In this document: one piece after another, positions 45,853 to 55,727 of the stretch
Layout of the letters: each line of letters opens with the position of its first letter
How positions within the stretch are numbered: the first letter of the stretch is position 1
Origin: Bryopsis sp. KO-2023
Lineage: Eukaryota > Chlorophyta > Ulvophyceae > Bryopsidales > Bryopsidaceae
Direction of reading: 5' to 3'
NCBI GenBank assembly: GCA_030272585.1
Contig: BSYQ01000001.1
Span: 8,571,001-8,635,000, forward strand
Length of the DNA stretch: 64,000 nucleotides
The notes under the pieces: generated by a model
What the model saw: only the letters and a program-made list of their open reading frames with translations
Databases searched by the model: none
Told to the model about the DNA's origin: nothing
Position numbers and translations under genes: made by a program

Positions 45853-47301
45853 ATGGTAGGCCTGCTGTTGATCGCCCTGACGTTGGTAGATGCGCAGAAA
45901 GTGTTTACGCAAGGGTATATCGACGACGTGAGAGAGATGGAAGGTTTGCGCGAAGAGATCGAGCGTCTGAGGGAATGGAGGGGTAAGGAGCGCGTGGCCT
46001 GGACATCCGAGGTAGCAGAAGCGAAAAAGTCGGGGATGAAAACTGGAAGTTCGCACTACGTGGACGACGCTGCCGAAGCGAAAGCCAAAGAGCGCGAGAA
46101 GAAGAAGGAGAGCGTTGTCGCTGGGATAGAAGAGGAACAGCCGGAGAAGAGCTCGAGCGCTTGGGCGTGGATTTTCGGAGAGAAGCGTCAGAAGGTGGTA
46201 GTAGTGAATGGGTGCGTTTCTGTCACGTGTTGCTCGCGAATGATTATGGAGTTTGCGCAGTCAGTCGTGACGTTGGTGTTAGAGCACCTGGGTGCTTTTT
46301 TCGGGGATCCGCTGAGCTATATTAGGGAAGGGTATGATTTGGTAGTACCTGAGTTAAGGAACAATCTAGAGATTTTATCTAAGGTGCTTGGGTGGTTTTT
46401 TTTGATGGTGGCCCTGAATGTGGTGGCCTATTTTTATTTATACCTTGCGAATCTAAAAAAGGCGGCAGCTGAGTGTGCTGGGTGGGGTCTAAAACTACCA
46501 CTGATGTTGGTAGTTTCCCAGGTTATTACTAAAATGTGGGGTCTGATTATTAAGACACTTAGGGTGCCAAAAATAGGGAACGGCAGTGCTGACAACACTG
46601 CGGAGGAGATTCGTAATCTGAAAGTTGAGTTACAGGCGCAGAGTAAGATGTTCAAAGAGATGATGGAGAGTAATGGGGGCAGTCGGACTGAGCGACAGTA
46701 CCGTCCGACATGTGGGAACTGTGGGAGTAAGATGCACAGAACGGCTGACTGTACTGAACCTCGCAAATGCTTATGGTGTGGGAGTAAGGATCATGGAATT
46801 CAACGCTGCCCGAAGAAAGCACAAGGTGTGCCTAAGTCTTTCTTCCCAAAGGTGCACTTCGCAGGGAATGCGGATCGAACCGGGGACCCTTCTGACGCAA
46901 GGAATGACAATGACACCACGCTGATGTACACACCCATTGTGCTTGGTGGGAGAGCGGTGAAATCTTGTTTGATTGACACTGGAGCGGAGGTGAACATCCT
47001 GTCGTCGGCGGAATGCGTGCGACACGGTATTCCGTATGAGTCGGTTTCTGGGGAGCACATCATTGGAGTGAGTGGGGAGCAGAGCCCTATCCTAGGGCGC
47101 ACGGTTCTTGAGGCAGTCGTGGGACCTGCTGATCCAACCCCCCTGGAGTTCTTCGTGGTAAAGAATGTTACTAACACACTTCTGGGATTGCCTGGGCTTC
47201 GCGCCTGTAAGCTGACTGTGGATTGCGAGCGTGGTGAGCTGAAGTGTGATGCTACTGGGAGGCGTGTGAAGGTTATGGTAACACAGAAACAAAAAAACTG
47301 A
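45853..47301 (+). CDS. gag-pro: Retrotransposon Gag-protease polyprotein
   Basis: The frame is open from 45796, inside the LTR, but ATG 45853 is the first after the primer-binding site and is preferred. It gives about 482 residues. N-terminus MVGLLLIALTLVDAQ looks like a signal peptide, followed by a charged coiled coil (EMEGLREEIERLREWRGKER). Two hydrophobic stretches come next, about residues 129-150 and 178-203 (VLGWFFLMVALNVVAYFYLY). Nucleocapsid-type zinc knuckles follow, both CX2CX4HX4C: CGNCGSKMHRTADC and CLWCGSKDHGIQRC. Then an aspartic protease with CLIDTGAEVNILSS and ILGRTVLEAV. The frame stops at TGA 47299-47301, directly after a frameshift heptamer. Gag proteins normally lack signal or transmembrane segments, so this N-terminal half is unusual. 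Whether it is really membrane-inserted is inference. Confidence 0.9.
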   Translation: MVGLLLIALTLVDAQKVFTQGYIDDVREMEGLREEIERLREWRGKERVAWTSEVAEAKKSGMKTGSSHYVDDAAEAKAKEREKKKESVVAGIEEEQPEKSSSAWAWIFGEKRQKVVVVNGCVSVTCCSRMIMEFAQSVVTLVLEHLGAFFGDPLSYIREGYDLVVPELRNNLEILSKVLGWFFLMVALNVVAYFYLYLANLKKAAAECAGWGLKLPLMLVVSQVITKMWGLIIKTLRVPKIGNGSADNTAEEIRNLKVELQAQSKMFKEMMESNGGSRTERQYRPTCGNCGSKMHRTADCTEPRKCLWCGSKDHGIQRCPKKAQGVPKSFFPKVHFAGNADRTGDPSDARNDNDTTLMYTPIVLGGRAVKSCLIDTGAEVNILSSAECVRHGIPYESVSGEHIIGVSGEQSPILGRTVLEAVVGPADPTPLEFFVVKNVTNTLLGLPGLRACKLTVDCERGELKCDATGRRVKVMVTQKQKN

Positions 47302-47329
47302 GTGGCCCCCCTTTCGAAGGAAAGGGGGG
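47292..47329 (+). promoter_or_regulatory. Programmed -1 ribosomal frameshift signal
   Basis: Slippery heptamer A AAA AAC at 47292-47298 lies in the Gag zero frame, right before the TGA stop. After a 7-base spacer comes a perfect 10-bp hairpin, CCCCCCTTTC (47306-47315) and GAAAGGGGGG (47320-47329), with a GAAG loop. A -1 slip places the ribosome in exactly the Pol frame, which is open from 47298 onward. All three canonical parts are present at standard spacing. Confidence 0.93.
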
Positions 47330-50096
47330 GTCGGTGGAGTTGGTCGCCAACTGGGAGCCTGAGAAGGGAAGCGGATTTTCGCAGAAAGAGGGTTGTGTGC
47401 AGGTGCTAAGTGGAAAGGCGCGATTTATTCCACCCCACACTTGGACTAAACTGTATCTGCCGTTTTCGATAACAGTGTTGGGCACAGTGACTTTGGTTAG
47501 TGCAATACACCGTGCTTGCGTTGTTTCGGGGGTGTCTTCAACACCAGGAGGACAGGTGCGTGTGGATGTGTATAACGCATCAGATGAGGTGTTAACCTTT
47601 ACACCCACAACACCGGTGATTAACATTTTCGGAGTGAAAGAGTTGAGAGTTAGCGGAGGGAAAGAAAATGCGCGGAGGGTGAATCAGTGCTCGGCAGAAA
47701 TCACTGGGGATTCACTAAGAAAGGAAGTCTGTGATAACTTCCCAGTTGTTTTCGATCATACAATTCATGAGATAACTGAACGAATGGCTGAGATGGCAGT
47801 GAGGAGGAATGAGGTCCCTTTCCCCGAACCGCCTGAGCTGGGGGTGCGTACTCAGTACTGCTTATCGAGCGCAGCTGGGAGGAGCACTGTTCAGTCGGTC
47901 CTGGAAGAGTATGAACAAAAGGGATACCTGAGGTCAGCCTCGAAGTCCGAGTCAGTCTACCTATCACCACTACTGCCAGTACTGAAGCCCAACGGAAAAG
48001 TCAGACTCACCAACGATTACAGAAAGTTAAATGGGTATTTCCGAACTGGTGGGACACCCGTAACCTCTCATGCTGACTCATGGACCAAACTATGGGAGAT
48101 TGATCCGGAATGGCGTTTTTTTGCAAAAGTGGATCTAAAAGATGCTTTCTTTAGCATCCCCCTGTCCGAGGAGATACAGAGATATTTCGGCTTTACGTTT
48201 GGAGATCGCACGTTTGTATGGAAAAGACTGCCCCAAGGCTTCTTGTGGGCATCAACTCTATTTTCGGAAAGAGCTGCAGAGGTGGTGGCTGGTCTGGCTA
48301 TCCAGTTCGCCGATGATCTACTGGTGGGAGCTAGGACACTTCAAGAATTACGAGAAAAACTGATGCTACTATTTAAGCGACTAGCTATATTTGGGATGAA
48401 GGCCAACGAAGCGAAAATCGAGTGGTTGACCCAAGACGTTACCTTTTTGGGTTATCAAATCACACCTGGCGGTTGGTCGCTAAAAAAATACCTCGATGAA
48501 AGGGAGAGTGATATAGGAGAGATCTCCTCGTCCAAGGATCTACAGAGAATCATCGGCATTCTATCTTACTGCAGGAGAGCAATCCCTGATATGGAACGTA
48601 GGTTGTCACCTCTACGTGCTCATGTCGCACAAAACAAGATCAAGCGTTACACTAAGGAGAAGTGGAAGAAAGCGGAAACTGATGCGAAAGTGATCTTCCG
48701 CGAGGCGTTACGCGACCAGTTGCGCCTGGCGGTGCCAGGGACACAAGTCAACCGTTTCGTGCTGGAGACGGACTGGTCCAGTGGATTCGCAGGGTACCTC
48801 CTTTTCGCGCAGGTGTCAGGGGTGGATGGACGAAAGGAGGTGCTCGTAGACGTCGGAAGCTGCGTGCTGCGAGAGAAAACGTCATCCTTTCTCGGGGAGT
48901 TTCGCGCAGTGGTCTGGGCCTGCAAGCGTACCAAACGCTACCGAGGCGACGTGGAGATGACAATTCGCACAGACAACTTAGCCCTGTGTGAGAAACTGAA
49001 GGTCGGTGGGCTGGGTGCGACGGACGTCAGGGAGATGAGATTGTGGGGGTGGATGATGTCAAATGAGAGCAACTTTGCGACGGAGTTTGTGCCAGGATCA
49101 GAGAATGTGGGGGCGGATCTTCTGTCGCGACCAGTGCGCGCGAATGCGTTGCGTAAGGAGAATTCCCTGTCGGAATCAGAGTGGAAGTTAATTCATGAAG
49201 GACATCCTTCAGTGAGAGGTACGATGATGCGTGCAAATGCTTATGGACTGCGCGTGAAAAAGAGTGAAGTCGAAGATCGTGTGGCCAAGTGCAGGTCCTG
49301 TCAGGCTTACGCCCCACTGCATTCAAGATCTCCTCTCAAATCCGTTTTGGATGCGGCTTTTCCTGGCGAATTTGTATCGATCGATTTTATTGGAGCCCTG
49401 CCGAAATCAGGGAATTTTCAATTTGTTTTTGTTATCAGTGATAGCTTGAGCAGGCTTATACAAGCTACAGCAGTAACTGCTGCCAACTCTGCCAATGCTA
49501 TCAGGGAACTGAAATTGTGGATTACGGAACATGGCAGTTTCCAAGGTATTATGTGTGACAATGCCACTGCATTCACTAGTCGCACTTTCCGTGATTGGAC
49601 TCGCTCCCTCAATGTCACCTTGGTATACGCGCCTGCATACCATCACTGGTGTAATGGGGCTGTGGAGCGAGCGAACAGGAAACTGATAGAGCGGATGAGG
49701 CGTCTATTAATAGAGGAAGGGCACTGGAGGTGGCCCACAGTGGTAAAGCGAGCCCAGTCAGCTTGCAACTCCATGATATGCTCAGTCACCGGTTTTACAC
49801 CTCACGAGATATGGTTTAAAACTCGTCGTGAGTGGGAGGCTGCTCGAGCTGAAATGACCAACCGTCGTGAGCAGGCAAATAAGAAAAAGGGGAGGCAACC
49901 TAGCCTGTGGAAATTGGGAGATCAAGTTTGGGTTTTCGACATTGTGACAAACCCCTGCTTGCGTGGAAAATTCCAACCGCTATGGGAGGGACCCGGAGTA
50001 ATTGCACAGGAGATTTCCCAGAGCCTGTGGGGAGTCAATATGCCAAATGGTACGAGGGTGGTGATACATTCTGATTTCATGAAAAAATATCTATAG
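47298..50096 (+). CDS. pol: Retrotransposon Pol (reverse transcriptase, RNase H, integrase)
   Basis: Expressed as a -1 frameshift extension of Gag-protease. The frame has no early ATG, only GTG at 47334. After a linker, reverse transcriptase runs roughly residues 200-440 of the frame, with VRLTNDYRKLN, FFAKVDLKDAFFSIPL, RLPQGFLWA and the catalytic FADD (YXDD variant) at about 48307. RNase H follows with ETDWSSGFAGYLLF, GEFRAVVWA and IRTDNLAL. Integrase has an N-terminal zinc-binding HHCC part (HEGHPS to CRSCQ) and a D,D(35)E core: VSIDFIG, MCDNATAF and GAVERANRKL, with exactly 35 residues between the last two acidic residues. A C-terminal module (LGDQVWVFD to SDFMKKYL) ends the protein. No stops interrupt it, and all catalytic residues I can identify are present. 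Confidence 0.95.
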   Translation: MSGPPFEGKGGSVELVANWEPEKGSGFSQKEGCVQVLSGKARFIPPHTWTKLYLPFSITVLGTVTLVSAIHRACVVSGVSSTPGGQVRVDVYNASDEVLTFTPTTPVINIFGVKELRVSGGKENARRVNQCSAEITGDSLRKEVCDNFPVVFDHTIHEITERMAEMAVRRNEVPFPEPPELGVRTQYCLSSAAGRSTVQSVLEEYEQKGYLRSASKSESVYLSPLLPVLKPNGKVRLTNDYRKLNGYFRTGGTPVTSHADSWTKLWEIDPEWRFFAKVDLKDAFFSIPLSEEIQRYFGFTFGDRTFVWKRLPQGFLWASTLFSERAAEVVAGLAIQFADDLLVGARTLQELREKLMLLFKRLAIFGMKANEAKIEWLTQDVTFLGYQITPGGWSLKKYLDERESDIGEISSSKDLQRIIGILSYCRRAIPDMERRLSPLRAHVAQNKIKRYTKEKWKKAETDAKVIFREALRDQLRLAVPGTQVNRFVLETDWSSGFAGYLLFAQVSGVDGRKEVLVDVGSCVLREKTSSFLGEFRAVVWACKRTKRYRGDVEMTIRTDNLALCEKLKVGGLGATDVREMRLWGWMMSNESNFATEFVPGSENVGADLLSRPVRANALRKENSLSESEWKLIHEGHPSVRGTMMRANAYGLRVKKSEVEDRVAKCRSCQAYAPLHSRSPLKSVLDAAFPGEFVSIDFIGALPKSGNFQFVFVISDSLSRLIQATAVTAANSANAIRELKLWITEHGSFQGIMCDNATAFTSRTFRDWTRSLNVTLVYAPAYHHWCNGAVERANRKLIERMRRLLIEEGHWRWPTVVKRAQSACNSMICSVTGFTPHEIWFKTRREWEAARAEMTNRREQANKKKGRQPSLWKLGDQVWVFDIVTNPCLRGKFQPLWEGPGVIAQEISQSLWGVNMPNGTRVVIHSDFMKKYL

Positions 50097-50165
50097 GTTT
50101 TGCTTTTTTTTACATTCGGTGCATTTCCCTTTTCATTTGTTTTCGGAGTTTTGTGCACAGTGAAA

Positions 50166-50186
50166 ATTGGGGCGGGGATGGGCACA
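50166..50186 (+). promoter_or_regulatory. Polypurine tract
   Basis: The G-rich, mostly purine stretch TTGGGGCGGGGATGGGCACA abuts the 3' LTR, where plus-strand DNA synthesis would be primed. It is interrupted by pyrimidines, so its exact limits are uncertain. Confidence 0.6.
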
Positions 50187-50650
50187 TGTTGTGAAAAGGG
50201 CAATTAATAGGAAGAAGGGGATTAATGTTGTGAATATGAATAGTGGCAGTGGGAACTTTTATTAGGGGGAATGGGAGGGATTCGAACAGAAAGAGTGAAC
50301 GAAATATGAACGATCAGTCATAAGCGCAATGTAACGGCGCAGCAGTTATAACTGTAAGCTGCGCCGTTTCAGTTGCCGTTTCAGCGAAAGAGTTTTGGCG
50401 GGGACGACGAACGGTCGCGCGCCAGAAACTCGCAAGCAGTGAAAAGAACAGAGTTGTATCCTTGTAAACGAACACATTTACAGCGAGTCGCTAGAACAAA
50501 GCTTGTACTCGAGCGGTGTTCCAACAAACGGTTGAGAGTGTGAGAGTGAAACGACGTCGAGTGGACGTCTGTAACGGAAACCCATCGCAGGAGAGTCGAC
50601 TGACGTGAGACGTCGTGTGAGATGGGCGGAGTTATGAGAACAACACAACA
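50187..50650 (+). repeat. 3' LTR
   Basis: 464 bp. By eye it shows no difference from the 5' LTR. It is followed by the CAAACC duplication and further CAAACC units of the target. Confidence 0.96.
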
Positions 50651-51755
50651 CAAACCAAACCAAACCTTCAAATGTGTAGTTTGAAGGGGCAGCTTCAGCC
50701 AATCTGTTTGATCTATTAGTGTAGACTGGAACAGTGGGGTAGACGCCGGCGTTTGCGTCGGTCAGTGGGAACGCCTTTTAGTCATCGTGGAAAGCGCGAG
50801 TTTGGCGGAGTCCCTGTTTCTGGCGCCTGGCGGCGTGTGGACTCTAGTGTCTACGCAAAGGCGTTTTCTGGCGTTTGGGGATGACAGGTGGATGAGTCGT
50901 GGACTTGCGTTCGTGAGGGGTGTTTTCTCTGCGGAGGTTGACGTTTCGAATACCCAGGCTGGGGTATATTAGTCGGGTTCATTGTTTGTGTTAGTCGAAC
51001 GGGTTTGTTTAACAGAGTTTGTGTGGAAACTGTGTGCGTCCTATCAAAGCACCCACGTCTTGAGTTCGTAGCGTCGACTCGAGTTCGTTTTCGGTTCTCC
51101 TCCTCTGCTAAACTCCCCAACCACAACCTCTCTCCTCTCCAACTCCCGACACTCTCATTTACAATGATGATCACCAGCAAACAACTACAAAATGTTATCA
51201 GAAGAACCAAAACCCTTGTCACCCCTATTACTCTGAGAGAGCGAATCAACCACCACAACCTCCGGTGTAGAAATTTTCTCTAAAATGAGCTGAGCAATCC
51301 TTGTTAATGAAACAATCATTTTTTAACGAGTGATGAATTGGTGTACCGTTTGCGTACACCAATGAACAACAGGATGATTAGGCACAGTTCGTTATGACCG
51401 GCTTGAGGGACAATGTATTGCTGTACTGGTTGGGACACCCCTTATTTATGTGGAGCCGTGACTGTTTTAATATTCTCCCTCCGTGATTACGCATTTCTTT
51501 CCATCTCATACTGCCACAACCGCCCCGAACTCAGACAACGATCCTTGCAAATTTTATAACTGGTGACGCAACGGCGAGTAATCTTTTGATTCTGGCTGGA
51601 CTTCCCGCACTCGACTTTCCTTCGTTCTGTTTGGTTGTTTATATATTAACCTACGATGGTGAGGCGAGCGAAGAAAGAGGTACGCGCAACAACGATACGA
51701 TCCGTGCACGTATATCGGAACAAGGACTCGATTTCGACAAGCTTCTTGCGAAGGC
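50651..51755. other. Region between the LTR element and the FHA gene
   Basis: No firm gene. A 61-codon plus-strand frame at 50787-50972 lacks homology. A perfect 10-bp hairpin, ATTGGTGTAC and GTACACCAAT with a 7-base loop, lies at 51337-51363. The last part is probably the promoter and 5' UTR of the FHA gene; ATG 51656 here is in another frame. Confidence 0.4.
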
Positions 51756-52608
51756 ATGGAAAGTCAAGGCGGGTTTCTTTCGCACGAGCAGGAGGACAGC
51801 GACCTTGGGGTCCAAGACGAGAATGCCACGCCGGACTTCCTTCACATCGAAGTCGAAGAGGGCGCGCTCGCGGGGAAACTTCTGGGTCGTCGAATCAGGA
51901 AGAAATGGACGGTGTTGACGCTGGGTCGACTCAGTAACAGGAATTTTTGCCTGAAGGAGCCTTCGATCTCGGACAGGCACGCTGAGTTTCACTGGCGACA
52001 GGACACGAAGGAATGGTGGATATTCGACTCCGGGAGTACGAACGGGACGCTAGTGAACTGCATCCCCGTGGGGGTGGAAGGTACGTTTCGAATGCTCCTC
52101 GTGAGTCCTCTACGAAAAGGACGGCGCTGGAGGTCAAGTTGGTTTGTTGCTTGGTTTCAGGCCACCAGGTGAAAATCGACGACTTGGTGAGAATCGGAGA
52201 AAACGCGCTCAGAATCAAGGTGAGTGGTGCAGTTCCCCAGCGTCTTGCAATCGGAACTCGTCGTCTCATGTTCATGGGTAATTCCTCGTCGATCGATCCA
52301 TGGAACCTCATCTGTGTGACCGGCTTGGGCAGATTTTTCCGTATCGGGATGAGACCACAACAGTCGGGGATTTTCTGCGTGCGGAGGCAAGAATTCTGAA
52401 GAAGAGATGCACTGTGAGTGTCTTTTTTGCTTTGTTTTTGAGGGCAAACAAGGTTTTATGTTTCCTTTTCTGTGGATTTACTTGGGGGGGGGTTGACAGA
52501 CATGAGTTTTTTCCACAGGGCCAAGCGGAGATGGCGAACGGGTATTTGCTGCAGAAATATGAAGAGCTTGAGGAGAGGACGCGGAGGAAACATGGGATGA
52601 TTGCTTGA
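51756..52608 (+). CDS. Small FHA-domain protein
   Basis: Four exons, 51756-52080, 52161-52219, 52333-52413 and 52519-52608, join with consistent phases to about 184 residues. An FHA domain fills the centre: TLGRLSNRNF (the Gly-Arg of the phosphothreonine loop), SISDRHAEFHW (Ser and His) and DSGSTNGTLVN (Asn-Gly-Thr), then across intron 1 VKIDDLVRIGENALRIK. FHA domains bind phosphothreonine peptides. The C-terminal 57 residues are helical and charged (RAEARILKKRC and YEELEERTRRKHG) and may form a coiled coil. No other catalytic domain is present, so it is probably an adaptor. The start at 51756 is the first in-frame ATG in this exon. An upstream exon is possible. Confidence 0.82.
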
Positions 52609-53990
52609 AGGAAACCATCAACTCGAGTGTTTGCAACGTTATATGACCTTTTCCTCAAATTTTCTTTTCGCTTTGTTTATTTTGGATTTGTGGGTTGGGT
52701 AGGGTAGAGAAAAAAAATCAATCGTACATGGTGTAATCTGCAGGATTTGTAGAAAGTTGTGTATTTTCGGTGGGGGGATGTCATGTAACGTAGTTTTTTT
52801 TTTGTTAGAAAAACCAGTTCCCTGTTCGCAAAAAACCATGTGAAAAAATAACAACAATGATGCGGATGCATACTGAAGGAAAAGAAAAAGACAACGAAAG
52901 CTGATGACCAAAAGAAGTTTGTTACAAGTCCAATTTTTCATAACCTTTCTACGGGGAGGGGGAAAATAGTCTTGCTGGAAAAATAAAAGCGCCACCTGCC
53001 CCCCCCCCCCCCCCCCCCCCCTCCCCCCTCCCTTCCTTTTTTTTCTTTTTCAAAGTCTTTTTTTCTCAAACAGATTTTCATCCCAACCTTTTTTTTCTCC
53101 TTTTTTAAAGTCTTTTTGTCTCAAAAAGATATTTTCATCCCAGATTTAATCTTGCACCACATGTGCAAATCACCAGCACCTGGCCAAAAAATATGACCTG
53201 GCCATGGCATATGTTTTGGAACGTTATGACGTATCCTTTTTCTTTTTCTTTAAATAAATAAAGATATAGAATTGGCCCAGTTGCATCCAAATTTAACATC
53301 CCTCCACAACAACACTCTAAATCACACTTGAAAATACATTCCTCACTGCCCAAAAAACCCCAATGACACTGGGCCCAGATGTTTATATAACATCATCTAA
53401 AAATAAAATAAAATAAAAAAACCACCACCACAATTCTCTCAACTACACTCAACAGTCACTCCCAACTTTTTTGTTTGTTTTTCCGCTCATTCTTTTCGAA
53501 AAGCTTTTTTTTTTTTTTTAAACCTTCTTTTTCAGAAGTTTTTCCATCACTCCCATAATTTCAGTGCACCTGTTCTCTAGAAACGAGAAAGGTGAAACAC
53601 GCACTGACAGCAAATTGTCCAGTCAATAGTTTTTTCTTTTTTTTTTTTACTTTTATCAGCAATGTAATTTTTCCGTGGCATCTGCCCTGGAGCAAACCCA
53701 GTCATCGAAAATCGCACACTCAAAAATCTAGAAAGTCAATCAAACAACTCATGTTGTGATTGGCATCGGTCCTCTCAACCCCCCCCAAGGACATCATAAA
53801 ATAGAAAAAGAAAAAGCACTCGGTTTGATCTTCTCATCTTACTACCCATTATTCCAAACGGGTACAGCCAAACAGTAAAAAACAGAACGAAATAAAAAAG
53901 AAGAAATAATCCATCCCATCCGTCATAGTAGTACACCTCATCTCATAATTTACACCTGTCAATCACGGAAGCTCCAAAAGAGGTGAAAAT
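52609..53990. other. Intergenic region between convergent genes
   Basis: Between the FHA and kinase 3' ends. It holds a pure C tract at about 52999-53021 followed by T-rich sequence with CTTTTT words, and poly-A/T runs. Nothing coding is supported. Both 3' UTRs probably lie here. Confidence 0.55.
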
Positions 53991-55727
53991 TCAAGTTTTC
54001 TGTGTGCTGTCAAGCACCTTGCTCGAACGGCTCAGTTTGCTCGAAGGGCTCAGTTTGCCCGAGTCCACAATGTTGTTGAGCTCCAGCATCACGGCTCCGT
54101 CTTCGCAGAAGGACAGGTTCTGCTTAAAAAAGGGGTGGTGTAAGGCATCCTCCAGCGTCATCCTGGATGCGCTGTTCCTGATCAGGAGCCGCCGGATGAA
54201 ATCCAGGCAGCTGGCTGATGGGTTTCCCAAATCTTCCGCTCCGACCCTCATTGGCTGTCGAAAGACGGCATCCTTGACCTGCATCAGATTTTGTCGCAAG
54301 GCCTCCTCTTCGCTTTCCCTGATGTACAGCACAGGACAATAAGACTCCAGAATGCTGTTTTTTTGCAAAATATCCGTTTGTTTATTCTTTGCTAGATGTT
54401 GTGCGAATCTTTTGCTTGTCTAGTCCAAAGCATAAAAAGCAAAAGACAGGTAAACATGATGGTGATCCAACAACCGAATTTTGATTTTAACCTTTAATGG
54501 AGAAAGAATGACAGGGACAGAAATCTTACCACAGTGGGAATCGACCTGTCATCAAATAGAAGAGGGTCATCCCGAGGGACCACATGTCTGCCTGGAATCC
54601 GTAGTAACCCCACAGAACCTCTGGTGCCATGTATACAGGAGTTCCGCATCTTCCCCGGATAACATCTTTCGGCCTGCCTGCACACACCAAAACCATCCAA
54701 GTGATCATCCGTCAGTGGATAGCCAATAGACAACCCTTACATCAAAAAACAATAAGACCCCATGCACTACCACCAAAGTCGACATCAATTGGGATGATGC
54801 CGCGTCGGCGTGTCGGACATCGATGTCGAAGACGTCAGAAATCTGACGACTTTGACTGCATGACGATATTTCGGGAGGGCTTACCTCTGAAGTATAGACT
54901 CGCGCCAAAGTCCACCGCCTTCAACCAGCCGGGCGGAAGTATCGTGACCTCGGAGCTACGGAAAGGATTGCAGGTTTCCGAGGCGACAACAAAATTCGCT
55001 GCCTTTACGTCCCCATGGACGACCTTGGCCTCTCGGCACTTCCGCAACACGCCAAGGATTTGCCAGGCGACCGCAGCGCAAAGCCCTTCCGAAATGGGGC
55101 CAGACTCCTACACAAGCAGAGTTTTGTCAGTCGGGCGAACAAAGGAAACGAGTTCGCGAGGTCATACAGGATCCAATCAGATGGTTAATTTCAAAAGCGA
55201 AAGAATACCAACCGAACCTGCACAAGGACCTTCAAGTCGCTTCCACCGCAGAAGTCCATGACGACGCTGTAATGGTCGTCTTCGATAAACGCCCCGTGCA
55301 GCTGAACTGTCCCAACGTGGCCCTGAAGGTCCATCATCACAGCCACTTCCTGCTCCACCTTTTCTTTGATGCGCTCCTTGGTCAAGCTGCCCCGTTGCAT
55401 CTGCAGCCTCTTGACGGCCACAGGCTCCCCCGTTCTCTTGTCGCTGCCCCTCCATATCGTGCCGAAGCTCCCGGCAGCGACTTCTTCCTCCAGCGAGTAT
55501 TTCTCGCCGAAGTCGTCCCTCCACTCGACCACTGGGACGGAGACCTTCGCCGTCGCGGTTGCGAACTCCTCGACATCGTCCCACACCACCCTCATCCCGG
55601 CGTCCGTCCTGGTGGGGGCGTAGCACGGGATTCGGGAGCGATGCCGAGGAGGGACTCCCATTCGACTCTTCGCCAGCATTGACCTTGCTGGTCCCGAGCA
55701 CACCGGCGAGCGTTGCGACGTTTTCAT
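53991..55727 (-). CDS. Protein kinase-like (Ser/Thr type, CAMK-like fold)
   Basis: Four exons, 55727-55218, 55107-54885, 54677-54530 and 54354-53991, join with consistent phases to about 414 residues. Kinase motifs in order: glycine loop AAGSFGTIWRG (about 84-94, first Gly replaced by Ala), VAVK with Lys 106, the catalytic loop HGDVKAANF (Asp 203, Arg of HRD replaced by Gly), VDFGAS (about 235-240), GTPVYMAPEV, DMWSLGMTLFYLMTGRFP, and RRLLIRNSASRMTLEDALHHP in subdomain XI. All core catalytic residues (Lys, two Asp, Asn) are present, so it is probably active. Loss of the HRD Arg marks it as a non-RD kinase, usually not controlled by activation-loop phosphorylation. The first 75 residues are a non-conserved basic extension, and the C-terminal tail is short and Ser-rich. 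No EF-hands or other domains. Substrates are unknown. Confidence 0.88.

Larger units (their letters stand above)
45361..50650 (+). mobile_element. Complete LTR retrotransposon, Ty3/Gypsy domain order
   Basis: A 5290-bp element bounded by two 464-bp LTRs that start TGTTG and end ACAACA. The flanks carry the 6-bp direct repeat CAAACC (45355-45360 and 50651-50656), fitting a target-site duplication. Internal order: primer-binding site directly after the 5' LTR, a Gag-protease frame, a -1 shift, a Pol frame with reverse transcriptase, RNase H and integrase, then a polypurine tract. Integrase after RNase H marks Ty3/Gypsy (Metaviridae-like). There are no stops or frame breaks besides the programmed one, and the LTRs read as identical, so it is probably young and possibly still mobile. 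It lies upstream of the erlin-like gene, in opposite orientation. There is no env-like frame between pol and the 3' LTR. Confidence 0.96.

Noticed and set aside
50787-50972. 61-codon plus-strand frame after the 3' LTR
   Set aside because: Short, no homology, and likely promoter or UTR of the FHA gene.
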